This document shows, one piece after another, positions 42,354 through 51,450 of a DNA stretch of 64,000 bases (within the stretch, counting starts at the first letter, position 1; every line of letters begins with the position of its first letter). Position numbers and translations under genes: made by a program. Source of the stretch: UBA8437 sp963582065 (GTDB lineage Bacteria > Planctomycetota > Planctomycetia > Planctomycetales > Planctomycetaceae); NCBI GenBank assembly GCA_963582065.1, contig CAUZRQ010000014.1, positions 1-64,000 of the forward strand. Direction: 5' to 3'. The notes under the pieces were generated by a model that saw only the letters and a list, made by a program, of their open reading frames with translations, made no database searches and had not been told where the DNA came from.

Positions 42354-45344
42354 TCAGTCGATGAAGAGGAAGCCGGCCGAGTTGAGCAGGGTGTGGCAGT
42401 AGGTTGCCAGGGCCCGCCGGGCCGGTTCGGGTTCCTTCTTCCGGGTCTTCGTCTTTTCGGGTGTGCCGGCCACCTTCTGTTGCCACAGCCGGGTCAGTTC
42501 CTCGAGCGCCGCCAGCCCCACCTCGCGTTCGGTGTCGCTGGGCATGCGGTTGAATGCCAACTGGTAGGCGCGTTCGAGCTGCCTGTAGGGTTGTTGACCC
42601 GCCTCGTGGGCGACTCGTTCGGCGAACGCGTCGGAGAGCTTGCGGATCATGCTGTCGTTGAACAGGTGCAGCGCCTGGCTGGCGACGGTCGAATCGGGCC
42701 GCTCGACGCAGTTGGGGATCATCTGCGGCAGGTCGAAGGTCTCGAGGATCGTCGGCATGTGCTTGCGGCGGTGGCGGATGTAGACCGATCGCCGCCATCC
42801 GTCCGGGGTTTCCCGCGAGGTCACCAGTCCGTCGGGGCGGACATCAACCGGGTCGGGCGGTCCGTAGGGCGTGTCGTGCAGCCGGCCGGCAACCGCCAGG
42901 ATACTGTCGCGGACCACCTCGGCGTCCATCCGCTTCAACGGCATCCGCCACAACAACCGGTTCTCGGGGTCGACCGCCTCGGCCGCCGGACGGATCGCCG
43001 AGACCTGACGGTAGGCCGACGAGTTCATCATCACCCGGTGCATCTGCTTGATGCTCCAGCCCTGTTCGATCAGCGTGCGGGCCAGCCAGTCGAGGAGCCG
43101 GGGGTGAGACGGACGGCTGCCGGTGTTGCCGAAGTTCGAGAGCGTCTCGACCAGGCCGCGACCGAAGTGGTGAAACCAGATCCGGTTGACCATCACCCGG
43201 GCGGTCAGCGGGTGGTCGGGGTCGATCAGCCAGCGGGCCATCGCCAGGCGACGACCCGTCGAGCGGGCGCCCGGCCAGGGTGGCCTGATCTCCAGCGGCG
43301 TTTTCCCGTCGGTCAGGACACTGGGGACACCGGGACCGACACGGTGGCCCGGCTTGTTGTACTGCCCCCTGCGGAACAGCCAGGTCGGGGAGGGGGTTCC
43401 ACGGTCCCACAGCGCCCGGATCCGCGGCTCGACCGGCATCTCGGCCTGCAGCTGCTTGACCTGGTCGTTGGTGGTCTTGGCGAGCTTCTTGAACTGGGCG
43501 TCCTGTTTCTTGAGTGCCGCGACGGTGATCGTCAGCCGTTTCTCGAACTTGCCGGACAGGTACTTCTGCACCGCGTCGCGTTTTTTCTTCGGCGTGGCGA
43601 GCATCCGGCGGAGATCATCACGGAGGACCGCGGGCAGACCGGCCAGTCGCTTCTCGGCGTGCTGCTTCTGCAGCGCCGCCTGGCGGTCGGCAAGGGCCTG
43701 TTCGACGTCGGCGATCTGTTTTTCGACGACCGCCCGGGACGCCGCGTGTCGCTGTTGCTCGACGGGGGTCAGGTAGGGCAACACGCGGCCGACCGCCTTG
43801 CTCTTGGTCTGTCCGGGGACGAACGACGGCTTGAGCCAGTCGTAGACGTCGTAGGCTCCCTGGAAGACGGCGACCAGCCGGTAGTAGTCCCGTTGCGGGA
43901 TCGGGTCGTACTTGTGGTTGTGACACTGGGCACACTTGACGGTCAGTCCGAAAATGGCCGAGCCGAGCACGTCGATTTCGTCGATGACCACTTCGAAACG
44001 TTCGACAACCGTGTTGACGATGTCGCTGCCGGTGCCGTCGGGGGCCTGCCTGAGAAACCCGGTCGCCACCAGGTTGTCCATCAGTTCCGGGGAGATCGTC
44101 TTGGCGCTGGCGACATCGGCCAGTTCGTCCCCGGCGATCTGTTCCAGCAGGAAGCGGTCGTAGGGCTTGTCGGTGTTGAACGCGCGGATCACGTAGTCGC
44201 GATACCGCCACGAGTGGGGTCGGATCGGGTCGGCCGACCGCTTGCCTTCCGAATCGGCGTATCCGGCCAAATCGAGCCAGTAGCGGCCCCAGCGTTCGCC
44301 GTAGTGGTGGCTGGCCAGGAACCGGTCGATCATTCGGGCGTAGGCCCCCGGCCGCTTGTCGCCCAGGAACGTCTCGACCTGCTTCCACGTCGGCGGCAGC
44401 CCGGTCAGGTCGAACGCGACGCGACGGACCAGCGTCAACTGGTCGGCTTCGGGCGAGTACGACAGCGACTTGCCTTGGAGTGTCTTCAGCAGGAATGCGT
44501 CGATCGGGTTGGCGACCCGGGCGACCAGTTCCCGGTTCGTCACAGGTGGCACCCCGGGTTTCCTCGGTGTACGAAACGCCCAGAAGTCGCGATCGCGTTC
44601 GCTGACCAACCGATCGGGCGTGGAACCGGCCACGTCGGCAACGACCTTCACCTCGGGGGCTCCGGCAGCAATCCAGCTGCGGATCGTCTCGAATTCCGCG
44701 ACCTCGACCGGCCGGATCCCGAAATCGACCAGCAATTTCGGCGGCGGCATGTCGCGGTCGTGGATCTTCTTGACCAGCAGGCTGTCACCGGGTTTTCCCG
44801 GCACGATGGCCGGCCCGGACTTGCCGCCCTTGAGCATCGACCGGCGGGTCCTCAGGTCGAGGCCGCCCTTTTGTTCTCGGCCGCCGTGGCAGACCACGCA
44901 GCGGGTGAACAGGATCGGCAGCACGTCCTCCTGGGTCAGTGCCGCCTTCGCGTTGAAGTTCCCCCCCCGCGTCTTCGCACCGTCACGGATCCACCTGGTG
45001 ATCGTGGCCACCTCGGCCTTGGTGGGCCGGTTCTTTCCGTCCGGCGGCATACTGCCCTCGGCGAGCACCTCGACCAGCAGGCTCTTTTCGGGTTTCCCCG
45101 GAACCACCACCGCACCGCTTTCGCTGCCACGACGGATGCCGGTCAGGCTGCCGAGGTCGAGCGAGCCCTTGGGCTTGCCGCCGACGTGACAGCGGCCGCA
45201 GCGGGCCACCAGCAACGGCCGGATGTCGGTTTCGTAGACCGCCGCCCGGGGCGGGGCCGCGACCACCACCCGGGCGAGCGAGGCGGGAGCCAGCAGGCCG
45301 GCGACGAGGGCCGTGATCGGGATGAGGTCCGAAAGAGCTCGCAT
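42354..45344 (-). CDS. planctomycete cytochrome/DUF1549/DUF1553 (PSD1) protein
   Basis: Encodes 996 residues with a signal peptide (LIPITALVAGLLAPASLA). Two PSCyt1-type haem motifs lie near the N-terminus, CGRCH (about 55) and CVVCH (about 145). The DUF1549 domain follows (LTLVRRVAFDLTGLPPTW, YGERWGRYWLDLAGYADSEG), with a third motif CAQCHNHKYDPI near 475. After a coiled Lys/Gln-rich stretch comes DUF1553 (ARWLIDPDHPLTARVMVNRI, HFGRGLVETLSNFGNTG, MMNSSAYRQ). These proteins are abundant in Planctomycetes; a role in periplasmic redox or polysaccharide breakdown is proposed but unproven. Confidence 0.93.
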   Translation of the reverse strand: MRALSDLIPITALVAGLLAPASLARVVVAAPPRAAVYETDIRPLLVARCGRCHVGGKPKGSLDLGSLTGIRRGSESGAVVVPGKPEKSLLVEVLAEGSMPPDGKNRPTKAEVATITRWIRDGAKTRGGNFNAKAALTQEDVLPILFTRCVVCHGGREQKGGLDLRTRRSMLKGGKSGPAIVPGKPGDSLLVKKIHDRDMPPPKLLVDFGIRPVEVAEFETIRSWIAAGAPEVKVVADVAGSTPDRLVSERDRDFWAFRTPRKPGVPPVTNRELVARVANPIDAFLLKTLQGKSLSYSPEADQLTLVRRVAFDLTGLPPTWKQVETFLGDKRPGAYARMIDRFLASHHYGERWGRYWLDLAGYADSEGKRSADPIRPHSWRYRDYVIRAFNTDKPYDRFLLEQIAGDELADVASAKTISPELMDNLVATGFLRQAPDGTGSDIVNTVVERFEVVIDEIDVLGSAIFGLTVKCAQCHNHKYDPIPQRDYYRLVAVFQGAYDVYDWLKPSFVPGQTKSKAVGRVLPYLTPVEQQRHAASRAVVEKQIADVEQALADRQAALQKQHAEKRLAGLPAVLRDDLRRMLATPKKKRDAVQKYLSGKFEKRLTITVAALKKQDAQFKKLAKTTNDQVKQLQAEMPVEPRIRALWDRGTPSPTWLFRRGQYNKPGHRVGPGVPSVLTDGKTPLEIRPPWPGARSTGRRLAMARWLIDPDHPLTARVMVNRIWFHHFGRGLVETLSNFGNTGSRPSHPRLLDWLARTLIEQGWSIKQMHRVMMNSSAYRQVSAIRPAAEAVDPENRLLWRMPLKRMDAEVVRDSILAVAGRLHDTPYGPPDPVDVRPDGLVTSRETPDGWRRSVYIRHRRKHMPTILETFDLPQMIPNCVERPDSTVASQALHLFNDSMIRKLSDAFAERVAHEAGQQPYRQLERAYQLAFNRMPSDTEREVGLAALEELTRLWQQKVAGTPEKTKTRKKEPEPARRALATYCHTLLNSAGFLFID

Positions 45345-45417
45345 GCGGTTCCCGCGTGAGGTCTGGTTCGTGTCGGTCCGAAAGAAACTCAGGCTCCGAG
45401 ACCAGCACTCAGACTAG

Positions 45418-45460
45418 CCGCACCCGAGGATACCGGTCAATTCGGACCGTCCGGGTGCGG
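45418..45460 (-). terminator. inverted repeat after the Lys-rich gene, upstream of the PSD1 gene
   Basis: A perfect 9-bp inverted repeat (CCGCACCCG and CGGGTGCGG) with a 25-base loop that can itself fold a short GGTC/GACC stem. It lies 10 bases past the stop at 45470 and about 75 bases before the PSD1 gene start. It may be a terminator without a T run or an operator-like site. Confidence 0.35.
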
Positions 45461-45469
45461 CGGCGGCGT

Positions 45470-45847
45470 TCACCGCCTGGCGGCACCGGTCACCTTGGAC
45501 AACTCGGACTGGAACGCCCGTGCGAACTTCCGGTCACCGGCGAGATGCCGGTTGGCCATTGCCAGTTGCTTGCGGATCCGCTCGACAGCCTGAACCAGGG
45601 GAGTGATCACCCGGTCGGTGATTTCCTGGGGGCTGAACTCTTCGAGGTCCTTGAACGTCTGGACATCGAGGAACTGGAAGATCTGCCGGGCGCCGAAGTC
45701 GCCCTTGAATTCCATGTCCAGTTCCGCCGTGCCGGCGATCCGGGGGCGTCCCAGCGAGGCCGACTTCTTCCTGGTCGCGGCCTTCTTGCCGGATGCGGTT
45801 GCCTTCCTGGCCGTGGCTGTTTTCTTGACCGTCTTCTTGCGTGCCAT
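45470..45847 (-). CDS. small protein with Lys/Ala-rich tail, function unknown
   Basis: Encodes 125 residues. The first 33 form an H1-like tail (MARKKTVKKTATARKATAS, GKKAATRKKSAS). The rest is a predicted alpha/beta domain: RPRIAGTAELDMEFKGDFGA, VQTFKDLEEFSPQEIT, ITPLVQAVERIRKQL. No family is recognised. It starts 33 bases downstream of the neighbouring unknown gene and probably shares its transcript. A nucleic-acid-binding role is suggested only by the tail. Confidence 0.72.
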   Translation of the reverse strand: MARKKTVKKTATARKATASGKKAATRKKSASLGRPRIAGTAELDMEFKGDFGARQIFQFLDVQTFKDLEEFSPQEITDRVITPLVQAVERIRKQLAMANRHLAGDRKFARAFQSELSKVTGAARR

Positions 45848-45880
45848 GGGACGCGAACCGTTGCTGGCGAGAAAGGGGGG

Positions 45881-46513
45881 TCAGTCGGAGACGACCTGCA
45901 GGGCGTGCCGGATTTCCCGTTCCGAGAGCAGGCCTTCGAGTCGACGCTCGAACCCGGGATTGACACGCCAGCGACCGAGCACGTCGAACAACTCGTCGAG
46001 CCGTTCTTCTTCGAGGCACAACTCGCTTTTCATCCGCCGCGCCTCCTCGGGCGGCAGGTCTTCGAACTGCGAGATCACCAGGAAGTCGCCCTCGCAGTCG
46101 ACCGCCATGTGGAGATGTTTCATGGCCTCGGCGAGTTCGCCCTGGACATCCCGGATCAGTTTCTGGGGCCCGCGTTCGAGCAGGTCCGAGAGTTCCTCGA
46201 GGTTGACTCGAGCCATCCGGGCGGCGGTTTCGCACGCCGCGAAGATCACCGCTTCGTCGATCAACGACGCGACATGGGTCTCCGAACAGACATGTCGGTG
46301 CCAGGTCTCGGCGAGCAGGTCGAGCTGGACCTGGGGCGGAACGGATTTCAGGAACGGGACCTGGGTCAGGAACCCGAAGTTCTGCCACGGGTCCTGTTCG
46401 AACTGCCTGGCCAGGACGAGGCGTTCGAGCGTTTCGTGGAAACTGGCTCGGAACGCCGCGTAGGTCAGGTCGGTGCGTGGCAGGGGATCACTGCAGATGG
46501 TCAGCATGGTCAT
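45881..46513 (-). CDS. unknown cytosolic protein
   Basis: Encodes 210 residues from ATG (MTMLTICSDPLPRTDLTYAA); a GTG 15 bases upstream is also in frame. It is mostly helical and acidic (LDEAVIF-like LIDEAVIFAACETAARMAR, LEELSDLLERGPQKLIRDVQ), with no signal or membrane helix and no motif I recognise. It lies 33 bases before the Lys-rich gene and 156 bases after the DUF1501 gene on the same strand. Confidence 0.72.
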   Translation of the reverse strand: MTMLTICSDPLPRTDLTYAAFRASFHETLERLVLARQFEQDPWQNFGFLTQVPFLKSVPPQVQLDLLAETWHRHVCSETHVASLIDEAVIFAACETAARMARVNLEELSDLLERGPQKLIRDVQGELAEAMKHLHMAVDCEGDFLVISQFEDLPPEEARRMKSELCLEEERLDELFDVLGRWRVNPGFERRLEGLLSEREIRHALQVVSD

Positions 46514-46669
46514 TTCATGCTCACACACCCACGGCGGCGTCTCAACAAGTTTCTTGCCGCCGCGGTGCCGGTTTCCGGTGGTTGGCCACCACCGCGCGAC
46601 AGACGTCTCACAGTCCGCATCACCGGACCAACCCGACTCGACGGTCCCGGTCGGTCTGCCCGAGATCGG

Positions 46670-48091
46670 CTAATCAGGGGCGGTCAGTTCGCGGATCGGC
46701 GTGCCGTTGCGGATCACCGGGATCGGCCGGCCGGCGAAGTCCGCCAGCGCCAGGTGGTCGGCGTCGACGCCCAGGTGGCGGTAGATCGTCGCCAGGAAGT
46801 CGTCTCGACCGACGATCCGATCGTTCGCATCCTCGCCCCGGGTGTCGGTGGACCCGATCACCTGCCCCGGCGTGATCCCGCCGCCGGCGAACAGGATCGA
46901 GGTGGCCCGGGGCCAGTGGTCGCGACCCGGCTGGACGGTCCCCTTGGGGGCACTGGCGACGCCCTTGCCCGAACTGGCGACGTGCGAGATCTTGGGGGTG
47001 CGTCCGAATTCTCCGGTCACCACCACCATCACCCGCCGGTCCAGTCCCCGTTCGAAGAGATCCTCGATCAGTGTCGCGACCGCCTGGTCGTAGAACGGGC
47101 AACGGTGCTTGAGGCCCTCGAAGACGTTGTGGTTGACCGCGTGATCGTCCCAGTTGCCGACCCGTCCGCACAGCGACCCGTTGAAGGTCGTGGTGACCAG
47201 GTCGACTCCCGATTCGACCAATCGCCTGGCCAACAGGGCTTGCTGGCCCCACCGGTTCCGCCCGTAGCGGTCACGGGTCGCGGGGGTTTCCTGTTCGAGG
47301 TCGAAGGCCCGCTTGGCGGCCGGACCGGTCAGCACGTTCAGGGCCTGGGTCTCGAACTTGTCGAGCGCCTTCATGCGGTGGTACTGGTCGGCGTCGCGGC
47401 TGAGCCGATCCAGGCTCCGCCGCAGCCCGATCCGCTCGCGCATCCGGGCCAGCTTCTGCTTGTCGCTGAGCCCGATGTTGGGCACCTGGAATCCGCTGCC
47501 GTTGGGGTCGCCGGTGACGGCAAACGGCTCGTAGGCCGGTCCCAGGTAGGCCGCGCCCGCATACGGCACCGGGTTCACGCCGACGTAGTTGGGCAGGCCG
47601 TTGAAAGCACCTCGCCGCAGGCGGTGCGCGATCGAGAACAGGTCGGGATGATCGGGTTTCTGCTTGAGGATTCTCACCGGGTGTCCGGTCAGCAGTTGCT
47701 GGGTTCCCTGCTGGTGGCAGAACCCGGTGTGGACCATCGATCTCAGCAGGCTGAACCGGTTCGACACCTCGGCGTGCCGCGGCAGCAGTTCGCAGATCTG
47801 CATTCCGGGAGTGTGGGTGGCGATCGGGTCGTAGGGGCCCCGGTAGGCCGAACCCGAGAGCGGCTTGGGGTCGTAGGTCTCGATGTGACTGGCCCCGCCC
47901 TGCAACCAGACCAGGATCACCGCCGTGCGGTCGCCCGCGGTGGACGTTTCGGCGGCGGCTCGTGCCGAGAGCAGCGAGGGGAGAGTCAGCCCGCCGAGGC
48001 TGAGCCTGAGCAGTTCGCGACGTCCGACCGTGGGGCCCGGCGAAACGGTGGCCGAGGAGACGGTTGACGGGTTGGTGGAAGAAATCCTCAC
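46670..48091 (-). CDS. unpaired DUF1501 family protein (Tat-exported)
   Basis: Encodes 473 residues. VGRRELLRLSLGGLTLPSLL is a twin-arginine-like export signal ending in an Ala-rich cleavage region. DUF1501 signatures: VILVWLQGGASHIETYDPKP, MQICELLPRHAEVSNRFSLL, VVVTGEFGRTPKISH and QPGRDHWPRATSILFAGGG. Unlike the other DUF1501 gene here, no PSD1 gene precedes it; instead it is divergent from the APC permease gene (starts 186 bases apart). A hairpin (CGGTGGT/ACCACCG, 46576-46594) lies 76-94 bases past its stop. Confidence 0.92.
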   Translation of the reverse strand: MRISSTNPSTVSSATVSPGPTVGRRELLRLSLGGLTLPSLLSARAAAETSTAGDRTAVILVWLQGGASHIETYDPKPLSGSAYRGPYDPIATHTPGMQICELLPRHAEVSNRFSLLRSMVHTGFCHQQGTQQLLTGHPVRILKQKPDHPDLFSIAHRLRRGAFNGLPNYVGVNPVPYAGAAYLGPAYEPFAVTGDPNGSGFQVPNIGLSDKQKLARMRERIGLRRSLDRLSRDADQYHRMKALDKFETQALNVLTGPAAKRAFDLEQETPATRDRYGRNRWGQQALLARRLVESGVDLVTTTFNGSLCGRVGNWDDHAVNHNVFEGLKHRCPFYDQAVATLIEDLFERGLDRRVMVVVTGEFGRTPKISHVASSGKGVASAPKGTVQPGRDHWPRATSILFAGGGITPGQVIGSTDTRGEDANDRIVGRDDFLATIYRHLGVDADHLALADFAGRPIPVIRNGTPIRELTAPD

Positions 48092-48277
48092 AGGAGCCTC
48101 GGTACCATCCGGTCGCCTGTCCGGTCAAGCCCGTCGGTCGGGTCGTTGGGCCGGGTCTGTCGGCGGTCGATGTTGTGAAAACCGTGATCGGGTCTGTAGG
48201 CTGGTCACCTTGGAGTGAGTGGTTTCTGGTGATAACGGCACGACACGGTGCCGCATCGCGGGAGTTTCGGACAGGAC

Positions 48278-50359
48278 ATGGCGAGTCCCGAGCAACCCGG
48301 TCACAAGAAACTGGGCCAGTTGGCCGCAACGGCCATCTGCGGCAACGACATCACGTCGAGTTGCCTGTACGTCTCGGCGCTGGCCACAATGGCCGCCGCA
48401 CACCTTTCGCCGTTCTCACTGCTGCTCGTTGCGGCGGTGTTGTACCTGTTCCGCAAGATCTACGCGGAGGTCGTCGGGGCCCTGCCGCTCAACGGCGGTG
48501 CCTACAACGCGCTGCTCAACACCACCAGCAAGTCCCGCGCGTCGGTCGCCGCCTGTCTGACGCTGCTCTCCTACATGGCCACCGCGGTCATCTCGGCCAT
48601 CGAAGCGGTTCACTATGTCCGCTCGATATGGGACGGACTGCCCGAGATCGCAGCCACCATCGGCCTGCTGGCGGTCTTCATGATCCTGACGATCGTGGGG
48701 ATCACCGAGAGCGCCAAGGTGGCGATCGGGATCTTCCTGACGCACCTGGTCGTGCTGGGCCTGCTGATCATCATCGGTATCGTCTGGGTCTGCAGCCACG
48801 ACGCTCATCTCGACGACAACTTCGAGGGCGGAGCCGACCTGTCGGCACCCGTCCATCGCCAGCAGATCGTCTCGGGCAAGATGCTCGACCGGAAGGCCCG
48901 GACGACGGACCTGAAGAACCAGGTGATCGAGGATGTCGAGACCGAGTTGAAGAACGGGACTCTTCCGGCATCGCTCGCGGTGTACCTCGAGGAGAAGGGT
49001 ATCGATGTCGACGGCGAAACGGTGACGCCGGTCGAAGGGACTCCGGGGCGGTGGAGAATCGGCACCGGCGGAGTCGAGGTGCTGGTCCAGCAGGACGAGG
49101 TGAAGGAGGGTGCCGAGGAGGGGCACGGCGGCAAGGAGCGGCGGCTGGCGGTGCTGACCGAGTCGAGCCTGCTGGTGGCGCTGTTCTTCGGGTTCTGTGC
49201 CGCGATGCTGGGAATCTCGGGCTTCGAGAGCTCGGCGAACTTCGTCGAAGAGCAGGAGCCGGGGGTCTTTCCCAAGACGTTGAGAAACATGTGGATCGCC
49301 GTCTCGATCCTCAACCCCGCCATGGCCTTCCTGACACTGGCCGTACTTCGGGTCGAGGAGGTGGGCTTCCACAAGGATCACCTCCTGGCCCACCTGGGCG
49401 ATGTGACCGCCGGCCCCTGGCTGAAGCTGTTGATTTCCGTCGACGCCGCGCTGGTGCTCAGTGGAGCCGTGTTGACCAGTTATGTCGGCGTGACCGGCCT
49501 GGTCCACCGCATGACGCTCGACCGCTGCCTGCCCCAGTTCCTGTTGAAGAAGAACAAGAGGTTCGGCACCACGCATCGGATCATCATCGCCTTCTTCATC
49601 CTGGCCGTCTCGGTCCTGGTGGTCACCGGCGGAGCACTCGAGGCGCTGGCCGGCGTCTACACGTTGTCGTTCCTGTCGGTGATGGTCCTGTTCGCGGTGG
49701 GCAACATGCTGCTGAAAGTGCGTCGCTCGCGGCTGGCCGGCGCACAGCCCGAGCGGGCACCCTGGATCTTCGTACTCATCGCCACCGCCGCCGCCGCCGC
49801 CGCGCTGGTGGGCATCGCCTTCGACAAGCCCGACGACTTCATGGTCTTCCTGTATTACTTCATCCCCGCACTGGTGGTCGTGATGATCATGCTCTGGCGG
49901 GTCCATCTGCTCAAATCGGTGTACCTGATCGTCCGGTACCACAGCCAGTGGGTGTCAAGATTCCTGGGGAGCATCTACAGGGGCATCGACAAGAAAATTG
50001 AACAGATCAACTCGCAGCAGGTTGTCTTCTTCACCCGCGGAGACATGGTCGACAACCTGCGGCGAGCCGTCGAGTACGTCCGTGACAACGAGCAGACCAA
50101 GCGGATCAAGGTGGTGACGGTGGTCGAGCATCCGTCCGCGGGGCCCACCAAGCTCGAGATGGATCTCAAGGTGCTTGACGATGCCTACCCCGAAATCGAT
50201 CTCGAGTTCGTCGAACTGGAGGGGACGTTCGGCCCGGCACTGATCAACCGCTGCTCCAAGGAGTGGGGAATTCCCAAGAACCTGATGTTCATCGGGTCGC
50301 ACGGCAAGAAGTTCAAGTACGACCAGGCAAGTCTGGGTGGGGTGCGGTTGATCATTTGA
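48278..50359 (+). CDS. APC-superfamily permease with soluble insert and C-terminal domain
   Basis: Encodes 693 residues from MASPEQPGHKK; an ATG 30 bases upstream is possible. Membrane helices of an amino-acid/polyamine permease begin with LAATAICGNDITSSCLY and LPLNGGAYNALLNTTS. Between two membrane helices lies a hydrophilic insert of about 115 residues (roughly 172-290), not seen in ordinary APC permeases. More helices follow (MLGISGFESSANFVEEQEPG, VLTSYVGVTGLVHRM). The C-terminal 120 residues form a cytosolic alpha/beta domain (VVFFTRGDMVDNLRRAVEYV, IKVVTVVEHP, FIGSHGKKFKYD), vaguely universal-stress-like. Substrate unknown. It is followed 71 bases later by the amidohydrolase. Confidence 0.87.
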   Translation: MASPEQPGHKKLGQLAATAICGNDITSSCLYVSALATMAAAHLSPFSLLLVAAVLYLFRKIYAEVVGALPLNGGAYNALLNTTSKSRASVAACLTLLSYMATAVISAIEAVHYVRSIWDGLPEIAATIGLLAVFMILTIVGITESAKVAIGIFLTHLVVLGLLIIIGIVWVCSHDAHLDDNFEGGADLSAPVHRQQIVSGKMLDRKARTTDLKNQVIEDVETELKNGTLPASLAVYLEEKGIDVDGETVTPVEGTPGRWRIGTGGVEVLVQQDEVKEGAEEGHGGKERRLAVLTESSLLVALFFGFCAAMLGISGFESSANFVEEQEPGVFPKTLRNMWIAVSILNPAMAFLTLAVLRVEEVGFHKDHLLAHLGDVTAGPWLKLLISVDAALVLSGAVLTSYVGVTGLVHRMTLDRCLPQFLLKKNKRFGTTHRIIIAFFILAVSVLVVTGGALEALAGVYTLSFLSVMVLFAVGNMLLKVRRSRLAGAQPERAPWIFVLIATAAAAAALVGIAFDKPDDFMVFLYYFIPALVVVMIMLWRVHLLKSVYLIVRYHSQWVSRFLGSIYRGIDKKIEQINSQQVVFFTRGDMVDNLRRAVEYVRDNEQTKRIKVVTVVEHPSAGPTKLEMDLKVLDDAYPEIDLEFVELEGTFGPALINRCSKEWGIPKNLMFIGSHGKKFKYDQASLGGVRLII

Positions 50360-50430
50360 CGGGTTTCCTTCTCTCGCTTCCCGTCGCCTGTTCGTAGGAA
50401 CCCCAGCCAGTCTTCACCCAGCAGGTCACC

Positions 50431-51450
50431 ATGACCGAACGCTACTACGCCGCCTGTTGCCAGACCGACTTTCCCTGCCCGTCGGACCGGGAGGAGATCG
50501 GTGACCGGACGCGTCGGATGTGTGCGATCGCCGAGCAGACGATCGTCGGTTACGAACCGTTCCACGATGTCCGCCTGCTGGTTTTCCCCGAGTTTGCTCA
50601 CGCCGCTCCGATCTACGACTCGGTCGAGATGCTCACCGCGCGGCTGGCCGTCGAGATCCCCAACGAACACACCGAGGCCTACCAGGCCCTGGCGGCCAAG
50701 TACGGCTGCCTGGTGCAGACCGGGTCGTTCATCGAGACCGACCCGGACTGGCCCGGGGTGCTGTTCAACACCACCTGCCTGGTCGGGGCCGACGGAGTGC
50801 TGTCGAAGTACCGCAAGGTCAACCCGTGGATCCCGTGGGAACTGCACGCCAGCCCCCACGACCTGGACGGTTACAGCGACGATCCGTTTCCGGTGGTCGA
50901 GACCGAACTGGGGAAGCTGGGCGCGGCGATCTGCTACGACTGGTTGTTCCCCGAGACGATCCGGCAACTGGCCTTCAACGGGGCCGAGGTGCTGATCCGG
51001 GTCTCGGCCTACATGGACCCCTGGGGAGCGACTCCGCCGATGGACTGGTGGACACTGTTCAACCGGGCCCGCGCGGTCGAGAACACCGCCTACGTCGTCG
51101 CCTGCAACCAGGGGGCGGCGTTCGAGAACTACCCGCCGTTCAGCTGGCCCGGCGGCAGCATGCTGGTCGACTACGACGGCCGGATCCTGGCCCAGGCCGA
51201 TGCGGGGCCGGGCGAGAAGGTGGTGGTGGCTCCGATCGACCTGGCGGCGTTGCGGGCCGAACGGCAGCGGCGGATCGGCCATGACATGCGGAGCCATCTG
51301 CGCAGCGAAGTCCACACCTACCTCGAACAGTCCTGGTTGCCGTCGGCCGGCAGCCATCCTCTGACCGGCGACGAGATCCGCGGGCGGATCGACCGCGGGC
51401 GGGAACGATTGGGAACGGGTCCGGTTGCAACGACGGGAGAGAACCGATGA
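50431..51450 (+). CDS. carbon-nitrogen hydrolase (nitrilase superfamily)
   Basis: Encodes 339 residues. The catalytic triad is Glu54 (VFPEFAHA), Lys129 (KYRKVNPW) and Cys168 (AAICYDWLFPE). Nitrilase-superfamily enzymes hydrolyse amides or nitriles; the triad context suits an aliphatic amidase or N-carbamoyl amidase, with the exact substrate unknown. The C-terminal 60 residues extend past the core. It lies between the permease and the TPR/FG-GAP lipoprotein, overlapping the latter by four bases (ATGA), so uptake and hydrolysis of an amide compound is a reasonable guess. Confidence 0.9.
   Translation: MTERYYAACCQTDFPCPSDREEIGDRTRRMCAIAEQTIVGYEPFHDVRLLVFPEFAHAAPIYDSVEMLTARLAVEIPNEHTEAYQALAAKYGCLVQTGSFIETDPDWPGVLFNTTCLVGADGVLSKYRKVNPWIPWELHASPHDLDGYSDDPFPVVETELGKLGAAICYDWLFPETIRQLAFNGAEVLIRVSAYMDPWGATPPMDWWTLFNRARAVENTAYVVACNQGAAFENYPPFSWPGGSMLVDYDGRILAQADAGPGEKVVVAPIDLAALRAERQRRIGHDMRSHLRSEVHTYLEQSWLPSAGSHPLTGDEIRGRIDRGRERLGTGPVATTGENR

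Noticed and set aside
42309..45359. Plus-strand open frame of about 1000 codons
   Set aside because: It runs antisense through the PSD1 gene, whose haem motifs and domain order are clear. Its translation is Arg/Gly/Gln-rich with no family features; a GC-rich shadow.
45356..48067. Plus-strand open frame of about 900 codons
   Set aside because: Antisense to the DUF1501 gene and two neighbours; composition is unnatural and no domain is visible.
48064..50001. Second plus-strand frame through the permease region
   Set aside because: Overlaps the APC permease in another frame and gives Arg/Gly/His-rich sequence without membrane helices.
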